A program made the translations under genes and the position numbers. A DNA stretch of 64,000 bases from positions 20,001 through 84,000 of the forward strand of contig JAJTWR010000275.1 in the NCBI GenBank assembly GCA_021613335.1, given 5' to 3'. Source of the stretch: Whitmania pigra (taxonomy: Eukaryota; Annelida; Clitellata; Hirudinida; Haemopidae). The notes under the pieces were generated by a model. It did no database searches, was not told the origin of the DNA, and worked only from the letters and a program-made list of their open reading frames with translations. Each line of letters begins with the position of its first letter. The first letter of the stretch is position 1. Below, in pieces: positions 15,900 through 24,902 of the stretch.

Positions 15900-18800
15900 T
15901 CCTTCATAGCACTTACAATCAACTACAGGCCAAGTATGAAGTGACCATTTCCAACCTGAAGAAGAAATTAGGTTGGCTTTCTCTTTTAGTGGAAGATGTT
16001 TTTGATGTGATTTATTTTGTTTAGTTGTAAATATAAAGAAAATTTAAGTGTATTTTATTACATTTTAGAGGATCTGAGTGATTTAAAGGGACAGGTGAAA
16101 CTTTTTGAGGAAAAGAACTCCTCTTACATAGAAAGGAATCTAGAGTTGGAAGAGGTAATCTTTTTTTAGATTTTGTTGCTACCTATTTATCTATTAACTG
16201 AATTTTAATCATGTGAAAATAACAGGAAAATGAGCAGGGTAAAACAAAATATGTGAAATAAGTTGCATAAAATTTCAAAGCAATTACTTCTTAAGTAAGA
16301 GGCAGTTTCAACAAGCTTCTGAATTTATTGAATTTACTACAGGAACTGAAAAAGGCATATGTGTATAAAGGGCAATTAGAGGTTTACAAGAGGCAGGTCC
16401 AGGACTTGCAGATGAAGATTGCAGAAGAGAACAATAAAGTTGACAAATATGAATTTGATATCGCCAGATGCCACGAGAAAATTTCTGGACTTCAGCTTGA
16501 AAAGGAGGTGAGTATAGTCAAATTTAAATGACATGTAGTCAACATTGTTATAAGTTATGTGTCTAATTGTCAGAGACTCATTGAAGAGAGAGATGTTCTG
16601 AAAGAGATCAATGAGGAACTTAAACTGATACAATCATCCACCACAGGTTATAATGGCAATGATAATGTAATATATTGTTTTAATTACGTTTAACAATTGT
16701 GAAGATGATTTGCATAGTTTCTTTTCATCTTACACTGCTTCATTGATTTAGCAACTCATGCTTCAAGCTTAGAGGTGGAAGGAGATGATTTTGAATTTAT
16801 GGGTATCCCTCCTCATGTCAGGTTATCATATAAATTTCTGGCTTGCAGATCATTCATGCTAGTTGGAATGAATGAACAGATGGATACATTTAAATCATTG
16901 ACTAAAGGATATTAAATAAATGTTTTAATGAAATACAGAGAAATGGTGATGAAGTTGCAACGTGAGCTCAAAATGCTAAAATCCTCCAATCATGCAACTC
17001 CTGAGGAAATCGAGGTTTACAAGAATCTTCTATTGGATGCAGACAATAGGAAAGAGGAGCTTGTAAAAGAGTTGAGGTAAGAACAAGGTTGGTGAAGATA
17101 AGTATAAAGGGCATTATAAATGCATTAACATATAGGCTGCAGAATAGAAAAATATTAGAACTGGAAGCAAAGATTGAGGACCTCATGGAGATGAGAGATA
17201 AAACTCTGGCTCCCTGTTCCAACGCACAGACTACATCATCACCATCATCATCTTCATTGTCTTCAACGTCATTATCATCTCCTCTTGCAAAGGAGAGATT
17301 AGATGAAATGAAGGGCAATGATGCTGTGGTTAGATGCATATTTGCAAAGTACTTATTTAATCATGCTTAAAGTTTTCTTTTATAGTATGTATTATATAGA
17401 TGTCTGTTTACCAAATAAGGTGACATCAGAACTTGCAGAGGTGAGCAAAAGATTAAGGGAAAAAGAGCAAGAAATGAAAACCATGGAACAAAAGTATAAG
17501 CAATACCTGGAAAAGGCCAAAATAGTGAGGTTTACTGTTATATGCATGATTAATCCATGGTTAATATAGATCCAAAAAAGTCTCAAATTTCTGAAATTAC
17601 TAAAAAGCCTTTAAAATCAAGAAAAGTCCTGAAAGATTTGAAATGTCTGAAAATTTTACTGATATTTAATAAATTTTATTGCCAATGGGTGTGCAGCTGT
17701 CTGTATGTTCTCTTGTTTTTTTATAACACTGTCAGTTATGCTCATTTATTTCAGTATTTTCAATGCTCTTCATTTTTTTTTCAATAGTAACTTCAGCATT
17801 GTGATTCTTGGTACGTATAAAAGTCTTCCCAACAAGTTATGAATCCTGAACATTACCATGTAGGATACACAATAAAATTGTCGAGATGATGCGCATCATT
17901 TTTTCTCATCCTAATATCATGCCCGATAAAAAAATATGATTTTTCAATGGGGTCAATGGGTCAACTAAGGGACAAAGAACGGATGGGAGTCTTCAGCATT
18001 GTCACTTATAGTCAGTTATTATTATCATATTTATTTTGATTTCAGTTAATCAACCATCATCAGCAGAAGGGGTCAGTTTTACCTCCAAACATCACCACAC
18101 TGGAAGAAAAACTAATGGAAAAGGAAAACATTATTCAAAAATTGATGGTTGGGTGATGGTGACAATAATGATTCAAAAGATATTTTGATGCCAAATTCTT
18201 TACTTTATTATTAATTATTAATTATTATTAATTTATTTATTATTAATGTACTTTGTTATTATATTATTTACAAAATGTTGGCTACAAAAAGTAGACTGTT
18301 TTAAATCTTAGAAAACCCTGCTATCGATCAGTTATAGAAAGTCTTGCATATGGCTAGGATTTGAACTCCTAACATGGAACTTGATAGTCATTAGTTCTGT
18401 TGGATTTGAGATGAATTGGGGAGATGTTGCTAGTGAAGGATAAACTAAACTGGCCTGTCCAAAAGGGAGACAGTCTTTAGGAGATTATATAAAAGTATTA
18501 GAAGATCATCTCTTGTCTTTTGGAACAGCTTCTGGATGAAATTTTATTTTTCTGCAAGACTTTCCATACTTTAAAGTTCTTTGAGGAATTTTTCTGGTGC
18601 AGAAATTTGAAAACTATAAGTTTGTCAGCCTGTTTTTTTTATCGAGACATCCAAGGAATTTTGTCAAAACAGATTTGCAACAATAGAATGGAGTTCTGCA
18701 CCAAATTTCTGAAAACAAATATTTAGTCACATAGCATAGTAAAATTTCTTCATAATAAGAATGGTATTTTGTCATGTGAGTAAGTTCAGAGGGTTGCGTG

Positions 18801-19395
18801 TCTGTGAACAAAGGTAAAAGCAACTGGTATTTCGTGTTGCCATTTCGATTGACTTGCAACATGCTATGTCATTTTACAAAGAGAATCACTTTCACCAACC
18901 TCTCATCAAATCACATCAGTTCCTAGATCATATAGATCATCTATTTTTTAATGGTTTTAATTTAGTGGGTGTTTAACATAGATTATCAATCAATGATTTT
19001 AATGATTTCTTCTGATCTGAAAAGTACAACAGTGCATGTAAAAAGGTTACGAGAATGCACCTCTTAACTTTAGCCTAACTTCTAAATGTTGAACTGATAA
19101 ATGCCAAGCTTTTTTTTTTAATTTTTTAATTTATATGATCATTGCGACATTATGTTTTCTTTTTGATTAAACTTTGGATACTGTGGGACATCTTATTCTC
19201 AGGTGACATCATAATATATAAATATAACAATTTAACTCCTTAATGATGAATTTTTCTTGATCCGTGTTCCCAGCACAGTTGTCGCTGACACAAAAGTGGG
19301 AGACTGCACTATTTAAATGATCTAATACCCCTGATGCCCATGCTTCTGGCTTTGGATAAATACATTTATTGTTATTGTTATTATTATTATTATTA

Positions 19396-19437
<42 letters not shown>

Positions 19438-22400
19438 TATTATTATTATTGAGTTATCATTATTAGTGAGATTTTACGAAATTTATGGATGTCCTCAAAG
19501 TTTCCTTTCACGCTTTATGGTGGTACAATGTGATATCATATTATGCAGGATCAATTGAAGGCTCAAGAATCAGAACAGAGACTGATGCTGTCTGCATTTT
19601 ACAACATGGTGAGAAATTATCATGCTACAGTTTATAAATCATTAAACAGTTAGTGTTGAAAACACTCACAGTAATTATATTGACTTTATTGATTTCAAAA
19701 TCTATATACATAAAACGAGGATCTTGTATGTATGTTTCTTATACAAATCTTTAATCCCAAACCGATTTGATTGAAACTTGAAACACTTGCGTATGTTGAC
19801 TATGGGGTCGGTTTAGTCTACTTTGCAAAACAATCGATACATTATTTTGCGTTTTATAGCCAAAAAACCTCTTCTGGGTGTATGCTGGTTCATGACGTAA
19901 TCTTTTAATTTATATTGTAAATTTTCTGTTTTATAATTTAGAATGATTTTTAAATTATATTACAAATATAAAATAAGAGACAGCAGAGCTGCATGAGTCT
20001 CAACTACGGAACAACAGAGATAGAGCTGCTACATCTAGAGCTTTTGAGACATTACATCAACACACCAAATTACCACTGATTGATTAGCAAAACAGCAAGG
20101 TGCAAACAACATTTTCCTGATGCTTCTGGAGGCACAGGAAAAACATTTTTAACCAATTTATTTTTGGCTGAAATCAGGGATAAGGGAGAAATTGCTCTTG
20201 CCATTGCCTCTTCAGGAATTGCGGCAACATTAAGGGAAGGACAGCTCATTTTGCACTTAAATTGCCACTTGAGATTGGCAGACAAGAAAGTCCTACCTGC
20301 AACATTAGCAAATTAAGTGATGTGGAGCAAGTCCTCAGAATATGTAAATTAATTGTTTGGGACGAATGCACCATGGCATATAAGAAAGCTAGGAAGCCCT
20401 TGACATTAATCTCAGAGATTTGAGGGGAACTAACATCTTGATGGGAGGAACTCTGTTACTCCTCTGTGGAGATTTTCATCAAACTCTGCCAGTCATACCA
20501 AAGTCAACAACGGCCGTTGAAATCTATGCATGTTTAAAACATTCATTTTTGTGGAGACATATACAAAAGATTACTTTAAAACAAAACATGAGAAAACATC
20601 TTGGAGATGATGGTGCTCGACATTTTTCAAACAGACTACTGGAGAAGGTAGATCAAATGTCAATTCTTCAGGGAATATTCAACTCTCATCAGATTTTTGT
20701 AACCTACATTAGCAGAATTAATTGATGCAGTTTTTTCCACAAACTATGAGCATTCAAACTGGTGGCAAGAGAGGGCATTCTTGCTGCCAAAAATGTTCAT
20801 GAAATCAGCAATAAAATGCTATCAATGTTACCAGGTCCAGTCACTGAATACAAGTCAATCGATACCATTGCAGATGCTGTAGGTTGTCAATTTCCCAAAA
20901 GAGTTCTTAAACTCACTGGACCCAGCTGGTTTGCCACCAGACGCTCTTTTACTAAAACTGGGATCTTCAATGATTCTACTACATATCGCTGACCCACCAA
21001 AACTTTGCACTGGGCTTTGCATTAAAAAGTTGTTGGGCAATGTAATTGAAGCAATTATTTTAACAGGAAAAGGAGAAGGATTAACAGTTTTTATCCCACA
21101 GATATTCCTTTTAACTTCAAGAGATTGCAATTTCCAGTGAGACTTGCATTCTCGATAACTATAAACAAGTCACATGGGCAATCTATTACTGTTGAATGGA
21201 CTTGAGATCTCTGTGTTTTTCCCACGAACAACTTTATGTTGCATGCTCAAGGGTGGGTTCACCCAACAATTTACTTATTCTTTCTCCAGGAGGTCAAACT
21301 AAGAATGTTGTTTATAACCAAGTATTGTGTTAATTCATATTAATACAAAATTGTTATACTATACATGAAGTTTATTCAATTGCAAATCTTTTACCGGGCA
21401 AAGCCAGGTAAACAGCTAGTAGTTACCATCAGTGATGCCGAGTACTTAAATACTCATGGACTTAAGTACATTTGTTGTACTTGAGTATTTATACTTAAGT
21501 CCTTTCAAGATTGTGTACTTAGTACTTAGTACTTAAATACATTTTTAATAATTATTAATAAGTACATTTTAAGTACTTTTAAATTTTATTCAAACAATTT
21601 TCTGAGCCAAGCATATTAGAGGTGGAACCATCTGATGGATGCGACTTTGATGATGAGATTAATAGTCATTTAGAAATATCACAGTTTTTGAGCAGACGGA
21701 ATCAAAATCATGTATTTATCTGCCTTCTCATTTACCATGTTTCTTGCACACACTAAATTTGTTGGCTTCTGTGGATGCCAATAAAGCACTGGCAAGTGAT
21801 GCAACTTATAAGCGAATGTATCGATCAGTGGCTGGCAAATGTTCCAGCTTAAGTAATGCATCCCATCAGAGTTCAAAAGCTTCTGAAGCTGTGTTTGATG
21901 TTCTTGGGAGAACAATACCTAAGCCAAACTCAACTCCGTGGAACTCCGAATTTAACAGTTATAGAGCCATCTATGATATGAAGGACAGAGTTAATATCAT
22001 GATGGAACGTTTGTAGCTGCCAAAGTTCAGCTCTCAAGAATTCATTTTCTTGAAGGAATGGATTGAAGTAATGAGACCAATTGCACAAGTTCTGGATAAT
22101 TTACAAGGAGAAGACAAGTTCAACACAACCATTCCATCATCTGCACCTGTTGAAAGACTATTCAGTCAAGCTGGTCTTATACTGACTCCTCAGCGTAACT
22201 CTGTGACAAATATTTTGAAACACTGCTTCTTTTAAAGAAAAATAGACAATTTTATTGATAAATGTAAATTCTGTTGCACTTGTCTTAAACATTGTGTTGA
22301 AGATAACGAATATTATTTCTGATCAATGGAGGAAAAGTACTTATACTTGTACTTATACTCAAGTACATTAACTACAACGTACTTGTACCTGTACCTTCAG

Positions 22401-23461
22401 CCCCAAGTACTGGTACTTATACTTAAATACATTTTTGGAGTACTTAAGGCAACACTGGTTACCATATTTAAACACATACATCCCAAAGATTGTTGTTGAT
22501 TTTATTATTCTGTTATATCTTTACTATTATGTTTGTTTATTGCTGCAACTAAGCTATAGTAAGTGTGAGAGACTAACTTGGAAAGGGAGTGGGATGAAAG
22601 AATTGAGAGAGTAATCTTTAACCTAATACACCATTACTATGGGTAACAACAAAGGAAACTGAATATTATATAATAATAAACCTTAATATCATAGCACTAC
22701 AACATATTCCAAAATAAATTTACTTAAATTTTTTTGAGCAAATTTATTAATCATCAAAATCAAACAAACAAAAAAAACAACAGGCAGATTAGCAAAGAAC
22801 TCAGGGATCGGCTTTAAGGAAGCACAAGAAATATCAATTGAAAGAACAATAACAAACCTGTCAAATTTTTATAATTTAAAGATGTAGGTTTAAGATATTT
22901 ATAATATAACTTAATTAATAAATATAAAATTTAACTTTCTAGTTTATAGAAAATCCTTTAAGGCATGAAAACAAATTATAGGCAATGACTGATGCATTAA
23001 TGAAAACTTGTCCTAGTGTTTCCCCCTGGCTGATTTTATGCAGATCACCAGAGCTTGCAAAATACAGAAATGACCACAGGGCATTAACACTGCTTGGAAT
23101 ATAAAATGAAATAAGAAGTTAGAATTTGTGTATGCTTACAGGCACGTTGGCTACATGGGTTGTGCATGGTAAATGCTCTTGACTAGGTTCTGTTTTTGGA
23201 GAATCACAGTAGATTATCTTTTGATTCAATTTATCTTTATATTTTATGACTAAGTATTAAATTCAATTTATTGATAATTATTAATGGAATTGTCGATGAA
23301 ATGTTTTGCGACAACAGAGTGTAAACCTGCACAAGAGAAATGTGGAAGACCGACTTTCTAAAGGAATTTCAACAGTTCCTCAATCCTTTCTATCTAAGCA
23401 AAGGCAGATCCAGTCTCGGAGGGTATCTAGCGGAATATCTGCTTCTCCTCATGTTAGATGA
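7395..23461 (+). CDS. HOOK: HOOK family dynein-activating adaptor
   Basis: Complete 23-exon gene, about 682 aa (human HOOK1 and HOOK3 are 718-728). Exons at about 7395-7427, 7694-7779, 8141-8213, 8672-8722, 9284-9335, 9536-9684, 9771-9794, 9850-9930, 12580-12674, 14590-14669, 15248-15312, 15694-15774, 15929-15971, 16069-16154, 16343-16507, 16574-16646, 16752-16821, 16939-17076, 17136-17328, 17420-17524, 18046-18147, 19549-19608 and 23318-23461 join in phase. Residues 1-148 form the N-terminal Hook domain, which binds dynein light intermediate chain (VQDLSNGV, VFNEDWQTRIKGDVSNNWRV, QLVLGCAVNCDQKQEYIQ). A long coiled coil follows, with the near-invariant LEVYKRQVQDLQMK and YKQYLEKAK, then the cargo-binding C-terminus (QSFLSKQRQIQSRR). 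Exon 19 adds a Ser-rich loop. The 24-nt exon at 9771 is in frame either way and is least certain. The introns are packed with transposons; intron 22 carries a Helitron and a hAT element. Confidence 0.93.
10210..10371 (-). repeat. tRNA-derived SINE, family 1 (degenerate copy)
   Basis: The minus strand carries the GCAAGTTAGCTCATAG head, AACAGTCGTTAGGTGTGGCG in place of the usual middle, and the tail that ends GGCGCTATACAAATAAA. It lies in HOOK intron 8. Confidence 0.7.
10680..10856 (-). repeat. tRNA-derived SINE, family 1 (highly diverged copy)
   Basis: It follows the same order of blocks on the minus strand as the copy at 10210: the tRNA-like head near 10856, GTGCTCGCAACCCAGC at the B-box position, then a tail ending in GCACTTTGTAAATAAACA. 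It is heavily mutated. Confidence 0.55.
11230..12246 (-). mobile_element. hAT-superfamily DNA transposon with decayed ZBED-type transposase
   Basis: The ends are inverted repeats (CAGTGATATTCC at 11230 and its complement ending 12246). They are flanked by an imperfect 8-bp duplication, GTGGGGAT and ATGGGGAC. On the minus strand, 11799-12038 encodes a BED-type zinc-finger segment (VWDYFEDFDGNCNC, CGQVIIGKNANNKKVHL). Toward the C-terminus, 11420-11640 gives LQYWINKQATYGYPAEIAFY then AYVERIFSDCGMLY and RNRMSRSLEM, the hAT C-terminal dimerisation region. The catalytic core between them is largely deleted, so this is an internally deleted non-autonomous copy. It is inserted in HOOK intron 8, antisense to HOOK. 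Confidence 0.85.
12462..12545 (+). repeat. tRNA-derived SINE, family 2 (head only)
   Basis: TAGCTGATGGTTAAGG resembles a tRNA A box and GAGTTCAAATCTTAGC a B box, with about 35 bp between. The same head recurs in reverse at 18335-18415 and 26225-26320. Confidence 0.55.
12829..12912. repeat. (ATT)n microsatellite
   Basis: About 80 bp of ATT triplets with two register slips, in HOOK intron 9. Confidence 0.95.
13632..13904 (+). pseudogene. Fragment of a hAT-like transposase
   Basis: The open frame contains YNLPSRHTIDTAIAEMYEE followed by KLAEHKKVVESI, which fits the segment of hAT/ZBED transposases usually reading LPSRxTIxxxxIxxMYxE. No other hAT landmarks or inverted repeats are visible around it, so it is an orphan fragment in HOOK intron 9. 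It is not a HOOK exon: exons 9 and 10 already join in phase across it. Confidence 0.5.
14222..14352 (-). repeat. Possible diverged family 1 SINE
   Basis: GATGGGTTGTGAATGCAACA and ACTACTGTTTCATTTGCTGA follow the order of the family 1 SINE on the minus strand, but with many changes. It lies in HOOK intron 9. Confidence 0.35.
14765..15060 (+). repeat. Unclassified dispersed repeat, copy A (about 300 bp)
   Basis: It shares ordered blocks with 59276-59580: GGAGGTCTCTTTAG, GAATGTCTTG then TTAATCAGA, TTGGTCCARTAGAAC, and CCAATTTATTAGTGT then TGAAACAATGGTG. Both copies are in plus orientation, in introns of HOOK and STK38. There is no coding capacity, and no tRNA-like box that I can see. Confidence 0.8.
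15450..15600 (+). repeat. tRNA-derived SINE, family 1 (diverged copy)
   Basis: AGGTTAGCTCATTGGTTTG at the A-box position, GGTAATGGCAATAGTTATAA, then ATGTCGTGTTTGCAACATCC at the B-box position match the family 1 head. The tail is degraded. It lies in HOOK intron 11. Confidence 0.65.
15842..15900. repeat. (CAT)n microsatellite
   Basis: About 19 CAT repeats in HOOK intron 12, only about 30 bp upstream of the exon 13 acceptor. The spurious poly-His open frame here is not coding. Confidence 0.95.
18335..18415 (-). repeat. tRNA-derived SINE, family 2 (head)
   Basis: Read on the minus strand, AGGAGTTCAAATCCTAGCC at the B-box position, with the A-box-like AATGACTATCAAG upstream, matches the head at 12462. 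It lies in HOOK intron 21. Confidence 0.5.
19372..19452. repeat. (ATT)n microsatellite
   Basis: About 80 bp of ATT repeats in HOOK intron 21, producing a meaningless poly-Ile frame. Confidence 0.95.
19701..21419 (+). mobile_element. Helitron remnant retaining both termini and the PIF1-type helicase part
   Basis: The 5' end reads TCTATATACATAAAACGAGG after a host A (19700). The 3' end has a short hairpin (ACCGGGC, AAA, GCCAGGT), then AAACAG and CTAG before a host T (21420). These are standard Helitron ends inserted between A and T. Inside, 20125-21340 encodes helicase motifs in order across several frames: GGTGKTFLTN (Walker A), AIASSGIAATL, LIVWDECTM (Walker B), GDFHQTLPVIP, QNMRKHLG, then RLQFPVRLAF, SHGQSITV and NNLFILSPGGQTK. 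The Rep nuclease half is missing and the reading frame is broken repeatedly, so this copy is inactive. It lies in HOOK intron 22, same strand. Confidence 0.9.
21430..22457 (+). mobile_element. hAT-superfamily transposon with perfect 8-bp target-site duplication
   Basis: GTTACCAT occurs immediately outside both ends (21422-21429 and 22458-22465). The termini are inverted repeats starting CAGTGATGCC and CAGTGTTGCC. The subterminal regions are full of AGTACTT/AAGTACT motifs that could serve as transposase-binding sites. A degraded transposase remains: NSTPWNSEFNSYRAIYDM, EWIEVMRPIAQVLDNLQGE and the dimerisation motif PSSAPVERLFSQAGLILTPQ. At 1.03 kb it is internally deleted. It starts 10 bp after the end of the Helitron in HOOK intron 22. 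Confidence 0.93.
22466..23317 (+). other. Remainder of HOOK intron 22
   Basis: AT-rich sequence between the hAT element and the last HOOK exon. I see no gene or recognisable repeat here. Confidence 0.5.
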
Positions 23462-24902
23462 AGCAGACACTTATTTAGAAACTTTTATGTTGTGATTTTT
23501 CATGATCTTATGATTCTATTATTTTCGTAATTACTATTTTAGCATTGAAAAGGAATTATTGTTGAACAACTATTATTAAGGCTGTTATTGTTTTGTTATT
23601 ATGAATGTTATTCATACAAATGCCCTGGCTTGTCAGCTAGTGAAAGAAGTCCTGAGCACTCAAGACATAGTTATTTTAGCATCATTATTAAAGTTTGCAA
23701 TTAAATTCATATGATGCCTAATGCCACCTATTGCTTTAGTAACTTCAGAAGTAATTATGCCATGTGTTGTGCCAGTATGTAAAGATATGGCTGTTGATAT
23801 TGCATTTTAAGTTGTGGATCCTTGTTAAAATCTTAAAGGGCTAACTATTTTGTCCAATTTGTGTAATTGAGTGTTGCTTAATAATAATTTTCTTTAATTT
23901 TATGATTTTTGTTCTAAGTCTATGACTACCCATTAGTATTACTGCTCTGGATATATATTTACTTACTTTGAATAACGAGATGATTATGTTAATGTGCATA
24001 ACTGTTCAGACTTTTGGAGATGAAGCCAGAAAGACAAAAAATTACCACATAAATAAACAATATTTTTACGCTACGATCAAAGCAAAGCATTTGCCCATTT
24101 AAAGTCTTTGTTGTGATTAGGACTTTTGAAAAAAAACTCAAAATGAATTCCAAAATTAAAAATTGTGTCATGAGTGAATATTAGCAGGATGTGACAGTCT
24201 TAACTAGCACAAGAAATGAGTTCTGCACCAGATAAATGACAGCGGCAATCAGACACTGGCTTTTTCGAGATGGTGCTGATGAGACAGCTTCAAGAGTAGC
24301 TCTAAAAGTTAATATGTAATATAGTTTTAAAACTCTTACAGTGAATTTGTGAACAATAGTGATGAGATTGCAAAAAAGGGTGAATTTACTACCACAATTA
24401 GAAATATGAATTGGGATTATTCAATTAGTCAACGTGCTTAAGTAACTAGACATTAGTTTTACGCCGATGTTCTCTGCTAGAGGATTTAGCTATCGGTTAA
24501 TCCAAATAGCAGCTAGCGGCTTATGTGCAGACCAAAACCAGTGCATTCTGGTATTGAGAGATGGAGATGCTTCATGGCCTACTTCGTTTTCATTTGCAAC
24601 CGCTATTCCCATTTGGCACTTTCCAACACGAGCGGCGCAATTACCAAAAGTCAGTTAAAATATTGTGCAGACGCGATGTTAAAAAAATATTTTGACTTTT
24701 CTGAGAATTGTTAGCTCTTGAAGAGAAGATACTAGTTTATAAGCATGAATAGATTGATTTTTTCTATCACGTGCTGCAATAGTATCTATCGTTTCTATTA
24801 TTGCTTTACGACATGATTCTTAACAAAAGAGGGTTTAACGTTAAGTCATGATGTTAGATTATGTGGAGTTGGAGACATTGAAAATGAACTCAAACGGCTT
24901 CA
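23462..24902. other. Convergent intergenic region, nothing recognised
   Basis: It lies between the end of HOOK (+) and the end of the small chitin-binding gene (-). Overlapping short frames at 24467-24714 are unsupported. I see no clear poly(A) cluster or repeat. Confidence 0.5.

Larger units (their letters stand above)
18148..19548 (+). other. HOOK intron 21: no coding signal
   Basis: Besides the family 2 SINE head and the ATT microsatellite I see nothing coding. The overlapping short frames on both strands at 18520-18862 have no recognisable composition. Confidence 0.5.

Noticed and set aside
15767..16024. Plus-strand frame with a run of His
   Set aside because: Produced by the CAT microsatellite in HOOK intron 12, overlapping the real exons 12 and 13 by chance.
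16968..17339. Long minus-strand frame with Asp/Glu-rich and Ser-rich parts
   Set aside because: Antisense shadow of HOOK exons 18 and 19.
17557..17787. NIDPKKSQ after the HOOK YLEKAK exon, recalling LDPK of vertebrate HOOK
   Set aside because: The acceptor before it gives the wrong phase, and the exon at 18046 continues the protein in frame with the expected coiled coil.
24467..24714. Two overlapping plus-strand frames of 63 aa
   Set aside because: No splice context, no recognisable composition, and neither resembles a known domain.
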